Origin: Ignavibacteriota bacterium
Lineage (GTDB): Bacteria; Bacteroidota; Ignavibacteria; Kapaibacteriales; UBA2268
Assembly: GCA_019637995.1 (NCBI GenBank)
Contig: JAHBUQ010000004.1
Location: 1-64,000, forward strand
DNA: 64,000 bases
Reading direction: 5' to 3'
Shown here: piece after piece, positions 24,648 to 33,097 of the stretch
Layout: the number at the start of each line of letters is the position of its first letter
Numbering within the stretch: the stretch's first letter is position 1
Notes under the pieces: generated by a model
Database searches by the model: none
Told to the model about the DNA's origin: nothing
The model's input: the letters and a program-made list of their open reading frames with translations, nothing else
Translations under genes and position numbers: made by a program

Positions 24648-24929
24648 ATGAATAAGACGATTTGGAAATTTGAATTAGAAACAACAGACAATCAAAAAAT
24701 ACAAATGCCTGTAGGTGCGGAAATTTTAACCGTGCAAACTCAAAATGAAACACCTTGCTTATGGGCATTGGTTGACCCTAACGAACCTAAAGAAGATAGG
24801 TTTATCGAAATATTTGGAACTGGACACCCAATCGGTTATGATATGGGTGTAGATAGAAAATACATAAGCACCTACCAATTGCACGGTGGTTCTTTAGTAT
24901 TTCACGTTTTTGAATACACGGGTGTTTAG
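24648..24929 (+). CDS. Cassette-borne conserved protein (DUF7352-like), 93 aa
   Basis: Begins MNKTIWKFELETTDNQKIQMP, with LTVQTQNETPCLWALVDP and GGSLVFHVFEY. This pattern is familiar from small proteins of Bacteroidota and other bacteria (DUF7352 from memory); function unknown. It is flanked on both sides by GTTATGC/GCATAAC inverted-repeat ends, as expected of a mobile single-gene cassette. Confidence 0.6.
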   Translation: MNKTIWKFELETTDNQKIQMPVGAEILTVQTQNETPCLWALVDPNEPKEDRFIEIFGTGHPIGYDMGVDRKYISTYQLHGGSLVFHVFEYTGV

Positions 24930-24937
24930 CCACTTGT

Positions 24938-25070
24938 GCATAACGTTCCGATTATTGCCGCAGTGGCGGTTTAAAAGCACAAATGTTACACTTTAAAATA
25001 AAAGTATATGAAAAGCACAGACGTTCAAAATAGTACTACACCCGCCATTGTCGGCAATAATGTGTTATGC
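24938..25070. repeat. attC-like hairpin, GCATAAC...GTTATGC
   Basis: Nested arms: GCATAAC (24938-24944) with GTTATGC (25064-25070), ATTGCCG (24954-24960) with CGGCAAT (25052-25058), TGGCGG (24964-24969) with CCGCCA (25042-25047). About 70 nt lie in the loop. It separates two small genes and starts 8 bp after a stop codon, like integron attC sites. Confidence 0.7.
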
Positions 25071-25304
25071 CCCGTTGTTCTTGATGTCCTTTACGAATGG
25101 CACAGGAAGCAAAGTGGATGGTGGTATGGTTACACAAAATTAATGATTGATGTTCGGGATAGAATGGGTAAAGAAATACAGCTTTCCCCAATTAAAGAAG
25201 CATTACGTGAATTGCGTAAACAAGGACTTGTTAAGGTAGAACCAATTTACAAAGAAGAAAGCGGTATGCTCAATGGTAGTGGTTATTTCTACAATGGGGC
25301 ATAA
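25008..25304 (+). CDS. Cassette-borne protein, winged-helix-like, 98 aa
   Basis: Residues ~28-75 (EWHRKQSGWWYGYTKLMIDVRDRMG, SPIKEALRELRKQGLVKVEP) look like a winged-helix fold. The start is uncertain: ATG 25008 lies inside the preceding inverted repeat and has no strong ribosome site, so the real protein may begin later. The stop is followed directly by another GCATAACG. Confidence 0.5.
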   Translation: MKSTDVQNSTTPAIVGNNVLCPVVLDVLYEWHRKQSGWWYGYTKLMIDVRDRMGKEIQLSPIKEALRELRKQGLVKVEPIYKEESGMLNGSGYFYNGA

Positions 25305-25326
25305 CGTCCGCTAAACGCAAGTCAGC

Positions 25327-25402
25327 GTATAACATCTAATTAAGTGTAGTTATACGCAATTTACCAACGCTCCCGTAAGGTTGAGCTAATAATTTAAGGA
25401 GA
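25327..25402. repeat. Inverted repeat GCGTATAAC/GTTATACGC and shared leader
   Basis: GCGTATAAC (25327-25335) pairs with GTTATACGC (25351-25359). Then comes a leader (hairpin GCTCCCGTAAGGTTGAGC, AAGGAGAAAG, start). A related leader (GTTATACG, GCTCC, GGAGAAAG) recurs at 25612-25661 before the next gene, and a third version at 24066-24116. Confidence 0.6.
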
Positions 25403-25409
25403 AAGAAAT

Positions 25410-25619
25410 ATGAAATATAAACTTATTACGAAAGATTTTGACGGTACAATACTTGAAGAAATCATTTCTTCAAAAGAACTTCGTGAGTATGGTACTGCCG
25501 GCGAAGACCTCGTCGAATGTGCGATAGCTATGGTTGGAAAGTATAACGGCGGAAGTGCTAATTTCCCCCTCGAGTTTGTCAGACTTGAAATAGTTGTTAG
25601 GAAGAGCAGTTATACGTAA
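25410..25619 (+). CDS. Hypothetical cassette protein, 69 aa
   Basis: Starts after AAGGAGAAAG with MKYKLITKDFDGTILEE. Both ends lie in the repeated GTTATACG leader: the stop is inside the next copy. Small alpha/beta protein, no family recognised. Confidence 0.5.
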   Translation: MKYKLITKDFDGTILEEIISSKELREYGTAGEDLVECAIAMVGKYNGGSANFPLEFVRLEIVVRKSSYT

Positions 25620-25661
25620 TTTTATTAACCGCTCCAGTGGGAGCAAATTGGAGAAAGAAAT

Positions 25662-25853
25662 ATGGACATAGTTAGAATAACTGATAACGGACAATTGTCA
25701 GTATCAAAAAGGATTAAAGGCAAACCTTATGTAATTTCTATCAATGTATCAGGCGTCGTGTCTGTTAATGTAGAAATGCTATTTACAAAAGAGAATTTAA
25801 TTAAGCTGTGTAAAAAATTAAACGAAGAACTCACACAGCAAAATGGAGGGTGA
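25662..25853 (+). CDS. Hypothetical protein, 63 aa
   Basis: Starts with MDIVRITDNGQLSVSK after GGAGAAAG. Possibly beta-rich N-terminus and helical C-terminus (ENLIKLCKKLNEEL). No family recognised; 3 bp before the next gene. Confidence 0.5.
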   Translation: MDIVRITDNGQLSVSKRIKGKPYVISINVSGVVSVNVEMLFTKENLIKLCKKLNEELTQQNGG

Positions 25854-25856
25854 GAA

Positions 25857-26066
25857 ATGACAAGAAATGAATTATGGCTAAAATTAGCAGATGATTTTGG
25901 CTTAATTTTGACTGAAGGCGAGCTTGATGACGCTCTTCACCACGTCAAAAATAACAATATTAGTAAAATTGATTTTTTTTATACTTGTAAATATTCAAAT
26001 TTACAAGATATAATTAACTTATTTTGTGAGTATATAAACCAAAATAAAAAGGTGAAAAATGACTAA
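25857..26066 (+). CDS. Hypothetical protein, 69 aa
   Basis: Short, mostly helical protein (WLKLADDFGLILTEGELDDAL). It has GAGG just upstream and overlaps the following gene by 8 bp. Function unknown. Confidence 0.5.
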   Translation: MTRNELWLKLADDFGLILTEGELDDALHHVKNNNISKIDFFYTCKYSNLQDIINLFCEYINQNKKVKND

Positions 26067-26439
26067 ACAAGAATTTGATGAAATCAGTTGGAGTGCAAAT
26101 ACTGAAGTGCTCCATAATGGCAAATGGTATAAAGTCAATAGTATAAATTTTGATTTTTATTATATAAATGTAACCTATGATAACCACGCCACGAACACTA
26201 TAGGCTGCGAATCAATTGAAGATGTCAGAGAATCAAAGAAAGCCTTTCTTGCTCCTCCAAAAGTAACCCGCAAGTATAATCTTAAACTGATTATATTTTC
26301 ACTTGCTCTTGTTTTGATTGCTGGCATAGGTGCTATTGATGTAAGATACACCCTGATTGCTGCGTTTCCAATTGCACTGATTCTTGCTTATATTTTTAAT
26401 AGAATAAATCGAAGGAAAGAAAAGGATGAAGGCGATTGA
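26059..26439 (+). CDS. Hypothetical membrane protein, 126 aa
   Basis: N-terminal ~70 residues look soluble and beta-rich (EVLHNGKWYKVNSINFDFYYI), followed by two adjacent transmembrane helices (residues ~74-118) and a basic end. It overlaps the next gene by 14 bp. Function unknown. Confidence 0.5.
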   Translation: MTKQEFDEISWSANTEVLHNGKWYKVNSINFDFYYINVTYDNHATNTIGCESIEDVRESKKAFLAPPKVTRKYNLKLIIFSLALVLIAGIGAIDVRYTLIAAFPIALILAYIFNRINRRKEKDEGD

Positions 26440-26986
26440 TACATATTTTAATTGTAACTATCACAGGTCAAGACTTGAAGCTCGATGGGCTGTCTTTTTT
26501 AAAGCACTCGGAATAAAATATCAATACGAACCGGAAGGGTTTGTCTCTGCTAACGGTAGTAAATATTTACCCGACTTCTATTTACCAGAAACAACGTTAC
26601 GAGGAAAAAGCAAGGGAGTATATATTGAAATCAAGCACCAAAATTACGATAAAGAATACAATGTTTTTGAAAACACGATATCAAAATGGTTCACTGAGCC
26701 GCTTGTTATGTTTTGCGGCTACCCTTTTCAACACATTTGGGGAAATTGGGACGACATACAAGAAAATGGTTATCAGCTGGTGCCGCCTATAGACACCTAT
26801 ATGCTATTTTGGATATGCAATAAATGCGGACATTCGAAAATTGAATATATGGAAGGCTCATACGACGAGTGCCCAATTTGCGATGGGGTAGGCGACAGTA
26901 AAAAACTGATGGCTGCAGCCCACGAGGCAATTGTCAAGAGATTCGAGTATGATTCTTTCAACACAAACATTAATCAACGAGAATAA
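26426..26986 (+). CDS. Phage nuclease-like protein with zinc ribbon, 186 aa
   Basis: Residues ~10-75 read YHRSRLEARWAVFFKALGI.YQYEPEG, KYLPDFYLPE and VYIEIKH: the E...PDF...E.K pattern of very short patch/PD-(D/E)XK-type phage nucleases. A C-terminal zinc ribbon follows (ICNKCGH...ECPIC, residues ~132-152). It resembles widespread phage proteins of this architecture; the substrate is unknown. Confidence 0.6.
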   Translation: MKAIDTYFNCNYHRSRLEARWAVFFKALGIKYQYEPEGFVSANGSKYLPDFYLPETTLRGKSKGVYIEIKHQNYDKEYNVFENTISKWFTEPLVMFCGYPFQHIWGNWDDIQENGYQLVPPIDTYMLFWICNKCGHSKIEYMEGSYDECPICDGVGDSKKLMAAAHEAIVKRFEYDSFNTNINQRE

Positions 26987-26995
26987 GGAATAAAT

Positions 26996-27349
26996 ATGAA
27001 TATTCTGCAAATGAACAGGCTGAAACAAATACAAAATAAACACTTCAATAAATTCGCCCGCAAACATCAAATTAAACTACTCTCTATTAATGATAATATC
27101 GCAATTTATGACATTTGCAAGTTGCATCACAGCGATATATTTCTAGATCTGATTGATGATTATGAGCCCGGATGGGTCTCTATTTGGGCGGAAAAATATC
27201 AAGATATGACATATACTGATTTCGCTAAAATGAAATTGCAACAAAAATACGATGAAATTGACGAATCTTACAATCAAATAAAAGCTCTTTCTAATAAAAC
27301 ATCTAAAAAATATAAGGCTAAAATATATGCAGCTCAATCTATCAGTTAA
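26996..27349 (+). CDS. Hypothetical protein, 117 aa
   Basis: AAGGAATAA upstream supports the start. Mostly helical with basic patches (RLKQIQNKHFNKFARKHQIK) and a C-terminal coiled coil. It overlaps the primase-helicase start by 23 bp. Function unknown. Confidence 0.5.
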   Translation: MNILQMNRLKQIQNKHFNKFARKHQIKLLSINDNIAIYDICKLHHSDIFLDLIDDYEPGWVSIWAEKYQDMTYTDFAKMKLQQKYDEIDESYNQIKALSNKTSKKYKAKIYAAQSIS

Positions 27350-29966
27350 TTCTAACCTCATCAATAAGGTTGAAAAACCAAACCTGCCAGGATGGACAAA
27401 TATAATTGCCACACCGGAAGATATTGGCAAAATGATAGGGAAAGGATACGCCATTTCTGCAGGCGTTATTAAAGAGGATGTGCCACATGATATGATTAAA
27501 CCATCTATCAAGCATATTAAACATGCTGAAATTGTGCTCGTTGATGTTGATAATGAAGTCAAAATTTATAATCCGGAAACTAAAAAATATGACTTGAGAT
27601 ATAAAACTGAAGGCGATGATTATATTGATTTCAATTCGCTCCTCGAAAATCCGGAAATTCACGAACAATTACTCATAGCTTACCACTCACCATCTTTCAC
27701 AGAAGATTGGCATAAATTCAGATTGATTTTTGCACTACCAAAACCGACCGAAGAACCCGATTTTAGAAAAATTGCAACGGCTCTGATTAAAAGGTTTAAA
27801 GGTGATAAATCTTGTAAAAATATTGATAGGATGTATTTTGGTAACGATCATGGCTATATTTATGTTAATCCCAAAATGCCGGTCTTGACAAATGAATATG
27901 TGCAAGAGCTGATTAAGCAAGAAACAATTGAAATTACTGAAAAAGCTCCTCAAAATATAGCTGCTCAAAATGATTATACTAATAAATCGAATACGACTTA
28001 TCGCGAGTACAGAGACTTTACACCTGAATTAGCAAAAGAATTGCTTAAATATGTACCCACGAATGAAGGATACGACGAATGGATGAAGGTTGTCTCAGCA
28101 ATCGGAAATGAATTTGATTTTCATACGGCTGTATCACTCGTCGAGCAATGGTCACCGGATATCAATCAAGGCGCTGAATATAAAATTCAACACAGATATC
28201 AACAGCCTACAAGAATGGTAGTTTTTAAAAAAGCTAAAGATGGCGGAGCACCTCCGGGGTTACTCTGGGATTTCGATAAAGAATTTTATGCAGTCGATAA
28301 GGAAGGTACAGTCGTTTCGTCAAAAACTGGACAAAAAGCCGATATACTCGAAGAAATGAAAGATTATGACCCAGAAGAGTTTTTTAAAATTACTAAAATT
28401 CCTACAAGGTATATTTTCTTCCAACAAGTGCCAAAAAAGAAAATTAATTATAAAGACGAAGACCAGGTGAATGATAAGTCAAATTACAAACTGGTTATTC
28501 ATAAAATAAAGTTACTCGAGTTTCTCGCTTTTAAAGGTTTTAGGAAGGTATGGCTCGATAATGAAAAATCTACTTATGTTAAAATTAAACACTCTATTGT
28601 CGAACAGGTTACTAATGAAAAAATTAATGATTTTATACTATCCGAAATTGATAAAATGCCAAATGCAGTTACACCGCTCTTTGATAAAAATGAACTCAAA
28701 GAAGTATTTGCCACGAAAATCAACGAGTTCTCTTCACAAAATTACCTGAATATGATTCAAACTCTGCCTGATAATTTTGCAAGAGATTCTAAAAATAAAG
28801 CTTATATCTTCTTCAAAAATAAAATTGTTGAAATTGATAAAAATAAAGCACAAATGATTGATTATAAAGATTTTAATCATTATATTTGGAAAAATCAAGT
28901 CTCGAAACATGAAATTAAAAATATTTTGCTCAATTATGAACAAAATACAACGGTCATTCAGCCAAAAGGACAGTTCGAAAGGTTTATTGAACTCGTTTGC
29001 TCGCCTGCGAATACCGATGACCCAGAAGCTCCAAGAAATGAAAGGAAAATTGATAAGAATAGGCTCTATGCTCTTATAACTGCTATGGGTTACCTGATGC
29101 ATACTTATAAAAATCCATCCCTAACTAAAGCTGTCATTTTCTGCGAAGAAAAAATATCCGCCGAACTTGATTCTAACGGAAGGACAGGTAAAGGCTTAAC
29201 AGCTCAGGCGATTAGACATATAAGAAAAATGAAAACCCTGAACGGAAAGACTTTTGACCCCGATAAAGATAGGTTCGTATATCAAGAAGTCGAAATTGAT
29301 GACCAAATTATTTTTATCGATGATATTGAAAAATCTTTCGATTTTAAAAAATTATTCCCTGATATCACCGAAGGACTCAAAATTCAAAAAAAATCACTGC
29401 AGACATTCTCTATTCCATATGAACTTTCTCCGAAATTCCTAATCACTACTAATTCTGTACTCTCTAATGATTCTGATTCATATAAAGCTCGTAAGTTTGA
29501 AGTTGAATATTCCGATTACTTTACCGCTGATTATCAACCCATTGATGAATTTGGTAACCTCTTTTTTGAAGCCGGATGGGATGAAGATTCAGAGGAATGG
29601 GATCTGTTCTACTCGTTTATGATTGGATGTATCATAGCATATTTAAAACATGGTCTTCGCTCTTATGAACAGAAAAATCTTGATGAAAGGAAACTGCAAA
29701 ATAAAGTGCCGGAACAGTTTATCGAATTCATGAATGAAGCTATTGAAAATAGCACAGGGACGCTCGAATATACAAGAGAACAGATTTATGAGGAATTTAC
29801 AAATAAACATAAAATCTTTGGACCGTCCGGCAAATATGCTGCTACACAAACTAAAACTACAAGATGGTTTAATGAGTATTTGAAACTCAAAAAAATAGCA
29901 TTTGAGGAAGTCAGGAATAGTAAAAATAGAAAATATGTTATTAAAACTAATAGTGATGACTTCTAA
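27327..29966 (+). CDS. Phage primase-helicase (replicative), 879 aa
   Basis: The N-terminal ~180 residues resemble a BT4734/primase-polymerase-like domain (LVDVDNE near 72, LLIAYHSPSFTEDWHKFRLIF near 115). Then a PriCT-2-type segment (YVPTNEGYDEWMKVVSAIG near 235). The helicase part has a Walker A-like NGRTGKGL (~615) and Walker B IIFIDDIE (~658), with a sensor-like LITTNS. This is the D5/VirE-like replication initiator type. It lies immediately before the palindrome-rich candidate origin. Total length suits a primase-helicase fusion. Confidence 0.8.
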   Translation: MQLNLSVNSNLINKVEKPNLPGWTNIIATPEDIGKMIGKGYAISAGVIKEDVPHDMIKPSIKHIKHAEIVLVDVDNEVKIYNPETKKYDLRYKTEGDDYIDFNSLLENPEIHEQLLIAYHSPSFTEDWHKFRLIFALPKPTEEPDFRKIATALIKRFKGDKSCKNIDRMYFGNDHGYIYVNPKMPVLTNEYVQELIKQETIEITEKAPQNIAAQNDYTNKSNTTYREYRDFTPELAKELLKYVPTNEGYDEWMKVVSAIGNEFDFHTAVSLVEQWSPDINQGAEYKIQHRYQQPTRMVVFKKAKDGGAPPGLLWDFDKEFYAVDKEGTVVSSKTGQKADILEEMKDYDPEEFFKITKIPTRYIFFQQVPKKKINYKDEDQVNDKSNYKLVIHKIKLLEFLAFKGFRKVWLDNEKSTYVKIKHSIVEQVTNEKINDFILSEIDKMPNAVTPLFDKNELKEVFATKINEFSSQNYLNMIQTLPDNFARDSKNKAYIFFKNKIVEIDKNKAQMIDYKDFNHYIWKNQVSKHEIKNILLNYEQNTTVIQPKGQFERFIELVCSPANTDDPEAPRNERKIDKNRLYALITAMGYLMHTYKNPSLTKAVIFCEEKISAELDSNGRTGKGLTAQAIRHIRKMKTLNGKTFDPDKDRFVYQEVEIDDQIIFIDDIEKSFDFKKLFPDITEGLKIQKKSLQTFSIPYELSPKFLITTNSVLSNDSDSYKARKFEVEYSDYFTADYQPIDEFGNLFFEAGWDEDSEEWDLFYSFMIGCIIAYLKHGLRSYEQKNLDERKLQNKVPEQFIEFMNEAIENSTGTLEYTREQIYEEFTNKHKIFGPSGKYAATQTKTTRWFNEYLKLKKIAFEEVRNSKNRKYVIKTNSDDF

Positions 29967-29972
29967 AATTTA

Positions 29973-30435
29973 GTGTCACTTTGAAAAAGTTGTGTCACTT
30001 TGAAAGTGACACTAAAAAAATGAGTGTTCATCGGCATTTGGGGGATTTGTAAAAAAACTGTGTCACTTTGAAAAAACGCAAAGTGACACTAAAAAAATGA
30101 GTGTTCATCGGCATTTCGAGGGGCTGTGTCACTTTGAAGGGCATTTTTTCTATATCCTCTCCCTATAAAAAACACTTTTATAAAACATTCTATTTATAGT
30201 ATTACTATTATTTTATTTTATTTTAAATCAATTTAAAAAATAAGAAATAAAGTGACACTAATTAAAAAAAAGGCTGAAAAGATGCATAAATGCTGATTTT
30301 TTTAGTGACACTTTGAAAAAACGCAAAGTGACACTAAAATTTTAAAAAACCTGAAAAGGTGCATCAATGCTGATTTTTTTAGTGACACTTTCAAAGTGTC
30401 ACTTTTTGCGAAAAATGGCTCCAAAGTGACACTTT
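29973..30435. repeat. Candidate phage replication origin: GTGWCAC palindromes
   Basis: Twelve copies of AAAGTG(A/T)CACTTT or its half-extended form, in both orientations, at 29973, 29992, 30003, 30060, 30080, 30126, 30249, 30304, 30325, 30381, 30393 and 30423. There are also two 37-bp direct repeats (30003-30039, 30080-30116) and two ~41-bp near-repeats (30274-30314, 30351-30391). No gene is visible in 29967-30586. An A/T-rich tract without the motif (30136-30248) is a possible unwinding element. Confidence 0.65.
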
Positions 30436-30447
30436 TTAGCCGAAATG

Positions 30448-30548
30448 ATACTATTTATAGTATAAAAGGGCAAAACATACTATTTAAAGTATAAAAAAAA
30501 AAGATACTATAAATAGTATCAAAAAAAAATTGATACTATTTATAGTAT
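30448..30548. promoter_or_regulatory. Four ATACTATTTATAGTAT-type palindromes
   Basis: Copies at 30448-30463, 30477-30492, 30503-30520 and 30532-30548, all based on GATACTAT..ATAGTATC, ending 39 bp before the next gene. Likely operators, or a second iteron family of the origin. Confidence 0.65.
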
Positions 30549-30586
30549 AGAAACTAATATGTAAAATTAATAATCAAGGGTATGAA

Positions 30587-31108
30587 ATGAACCTCTTTTT
30601 TGATGATGTCGAGCCGGTAGTAATAACACCAAAAATAAAAGAAAGTAAGCCTGAAATAAAATCTTTGACACAGGAAGAAAAACTTCAAAACAGAGCTAAT
30701 GCAATTTTGAAGCTTGAGGAATATAGAGAAGCGTATGACGTATTAAAAGAAACGCAAGGCGTCAACATGGAGATGTTGGGAAATTTGGAACAAAAAATAA
30801 AAGAATTAGAATTAATAGCCGGAAACACTGATGAAAACAAGTCACTTCATTCACGTGTAATTATCGCAGAAGAAATTGGCGATACAAAGAATGCTGATGA
30901 GCGGAAAAAATGGATAGATTATTTTGCAGAAGATGAAATATTAAAAGAATGTGATTTACTTGATAGAATGCTACTTAAAGCAGGTCTTGAAGAAAATCCT
31001 GCAAATTTAACACTTATGCTTAATGAGCTATTCAAAGCTGAATATGAAGGATATATTTCAAATACCAGCGAAATTCGGGCTTCAAATCATATTTATAAGG
31101 TGGCATGA
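30587..31108 (+). CDS. Hypothetical protein, 173 aa
   Basis: Mostly helical and acidic, with a coiled-coil centre (NRANAILKLEEYREAYDVL). Its stop overlaps the helicase start. By place it may assist replication; no family recognised. Confidence 0.5.
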   Translation: MNLFFDDVEPVVITPKIKESKPEIKSLTQEEKLQNRANAILKLEEYREAYDVLKETQGVNMEMLGNLEQKIKELELIAGNTDENKSLHSRVIIAEEIGDTKNADERKKWIDYFAEDEILKECDLLDRMLLKAGLEENPANLTLMLNELFKAEYEGYISNTSEIRASNHIYKVA

Positions 31109-32349
31109 TGGAATTAAGAGATTATCAGTTAAAGTTGGCTAAAAAGGGAAACGAAATTCTTCAGCTTTTCGGAATCGTTTATTACGCAATCGAAATGCGT
31201 GTCGGCAAAACATTAATTGCACTTAAGACAGCGGAACTTGCAGGAGCTCAGGATGTACTTTTTGTAAGCAAGAAAAAAGCTCTTGCATCGATATGCAATG
31301 ACTATGAGAATTTTGGATTTAACTTTTACATCAATATTATCAATTATGAGCAGTTAAAAAATCATAGTGAAGCAAAGGCAGATGTAATAATCTGTGATGA
31401 GGCTCATGGACTTGGTGCCTATCCGAAGCCATCAGAGCGTACAAAAATACTAAAAGAAATTCTTAAGAATAATCCCGGCGCTAAACTTATTTTAATGTCC
31501 GGAACTCCAAGTCCGGAAAGTTACAGTCAACTATATCATCAGTTCGCAATATCGGCTAACAGTCCTTTCGAGCAATCAAATTTTTATCAGTTTGCAAAAG
31601 AGTTTGTAAATGTTAAAGAGGTTGTAAGAAATGGATTAAGATTCAGAGATTACAGTCATTGTGATAAAGAAAAAGTGATGCAGGTCCTTGAAAAATATTT
31701 TGTAAGATACACTCAAGAGCAAGCAGGGTTCAGTGAATCTAAAGTCGAAGAAGAGATAATACTTCTTAAGCCTACATCAAATTTAATACAATTAGTAGAA
31801 ATCTTAAAAAAGCATCAATATTACAAATTCAAAGACGGCAGCGAGATCATAGCAGAAAGTGCTGTTAAATTGCAGAATAAAATACATCAGACTTATTCCG
31901 GCACCGTCAAGACTGAGGATGGCGGTTACAAAGTGATAGATATAACTAAAGCACAGTATATCAAAGAATCATATCAAGATAAAAAAATTGCAATATTTTA
32001 TAAGTTTATAGCTGAAGGCGATGTCCTTCGCAAAGTTATAAGCAATAATACAGATAGTCCTGAAGAATTTAATAGAAGCGATAAAACATTCATTTGTCAG
32101 ATACAATCTGGTTCGATGGGCGTCAACTTATCATCAGCTGATATATTAATATTTTACAATATAGATTTTAGCGCTGTACAGTATTGGCAGGCAAGAGCGA
32201 GGCTACAGGATTTGCGACGAGAGCGTCCTGTAAAAGTGCATTGGTTGATGATGGAAAATGGTATTGAAGAGAAAGTTTATCAGGCAGTATTAAAGAAAAA
32301 AGATTACACATTGTATTATTTCAGAAAGGATTTTTTAAATGCGTTATGA
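31105..32349 (+). CDS. SNF2-like DNA helicase/translocase, 414 aa
   Basis: Superfamily 2 signatures: LRDYQLKLA at the N-terminus (Q-like), Walker A EMRVGKTLIAL (~30-40), DEAHG (~96-100), motif III SGTPSPE (~133), IFYKFIAEGD (motif IV), QSGSMGVNLSSADILIFYNIDFSAVQYWQARARLQD as blocks (motifs V-VI). It is a short phage-type SNF2/DEAH helicase, commonly beside a VRR-NUC nuclease as here. The next gene overlaps by 11 bp, so they likely act together in DNA repair or branch processing. Confidence 0.85.
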   Translation: MMELRDYQLKLAKKGNEILQLFGIVYYAIEMRVGKTLIALKTAELAGAQDVLFVSKKKALASICNDYENFGFNFYINIINYEQLKNHSEAKADVIICDEAHGLGAYPKPSERTKILKEILKNNPGAKLILMSGTPSPESYSQLYHQFAISANSPFEQSNFYQFAKEFVNVKEVVRNGLRFRDYSHCDKEKVMQVLEKYFVRYTQEQAGFSESKVEEEIILLKPTSNLIQLVEILKKHQYYKFKDGSEIIAESAVKLQNKIHQTYSGTVKTEDGGYKVIDITKAQYIKESYQDKKIAIFYKFIAEGDVLRKVISNNTDSPEEFNRSDKTFICQIQSGSMGVNLSSADILIFYNIDFSAVQYWQARARLQDLRRERPVKVHWLMMENGIEEKVYQAVLKKKDYTLYYFRKDFLNAL

Positions 32350-32611
32350 AAGTCAGGAACAAAAGAAGATATTAGAATATTTGCGTACAATAAGTTATGT
32401 GCGCAAAGTAATAGTGGCTAACGAGAGTGGCACGCTTGACATATTTGGATGCTACAAAGGATTATTTTACGCCGTCGAAGTAAAGCGTGAGGGTGAGAAA
32501 GCAACTGCATTACAATTAATAAACATACGTCAAATACAAGAGCATGGCGGTATAGCTTTAATCGTAACCAATGTAGAGCAAGTAAAAAAGTTTTTTGCAA
32601 CAATAGCATAA
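32339..32611 (+). CDS. VRR-NUC domain nuclease, 90 aa
   Basis: The whole protein is a minimal VRR-NUC: SQEQKKILEYL, then SGTLDIFGCYKGLFYAVEVKREG (D...E.K catalytic pattern at ~34-50) and LQLINIRQIQEHGG. Such stand-alone phage forms cut branched DNA such as Holliday junctions. It overlaps the SNF2-like helicase gene upstream. Confidence 0.85.
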   Translation: MRYESQEQKKILEYLRTISYVRKVIVANESGTLDIFGCYKGLFYAVEVKREGEKATALQLINIRQIQEHGGIALIVTNVEQVKKFFATIA

Positions 32612-32620
32612 AGAGGCAAA

Positions 32621-32926
32621 ATGAACACAGTTAAAGAATCAATACTTGATTATTTAGAAATCAGCGATTTATCGGGTGATACAAAATTAATAGCAGATAT
32701 TGCAGGTCTAGATGTTGCACGCAGACTGCTCCTTCACTTCGACAGTCTGCCATTATCAATCCAGAGCATAAAGAATATGAACAGTTTAATAATCAGATAT
32801 TTGAGCGAGAGGTACACAGCTGTAAATTTTACTAAGCGTGAAATCTTGAAGATAAGTCAGGAGATTGGACGCAATCCTCGAGAGACGAGAAGATTGTTAA
32901 AACAGAGAGAGAAAAAAATAAAATAA
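32621..32926 (+). CDS. Mor-like transcription activator, 101 aa
   Basis: DTKLIADIAGLDVARRLLLHF resembles the N-terminal part of Mor/C activators of Mu-like phages, and the C-terminal FTKREILKISQEIGRNPRETRRLLKQRE looks like their helix-turn-helix. It is the last early rightward gene, before the head genes, where a middle/late activator would be expected. The 26-bp repeats at 37709-37786 are possible targets. Confidence 0.6.
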   Translation: MNTVKESILDYLEISDLSGDTKLIADIAGLDVARRLLLHFDSLPLSIQSIKNMNSLIIRYLSERYTAVNFTKREILKISQEIGRNPRETRRLLKQREKKIK

Positions 32927-33061
32927 ATTTTGCGTACAACAAAAATATTCCCTATTTTTATAAATAACAAAACGGATTAGTTCTGTTTTGAAATTATGCT
33001 GATTCATACTAACAACGTTGATAGTATGAAATGTTTTATCCACTCCGTTTTTAATTAGAAA

Positions 33062-33091
33062 GGGCATCACGAAAGTGGCGCCCTTTTTTTT
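33062..33091. terminator. Terminator between convergent early and head operons
   Basis: GGGCATCAC-GAAA-GTGGCGCCC followed by nine Ts, 6 bp from the end of the leftward head genes. It ends the rightward early transcript. A further hairpin CATACT/AGTATG (33005-33028) lies upstream in this gap. Confidence 0.8.
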
Positions 33092-33097
33092 TAATAA

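Noticed and set aside
29973..30548. Repeat field as a CRISPR array
   Set aside because: Spacing is irregular, the units are short palindromes in both orientations, two families are present and no cas gene is near.
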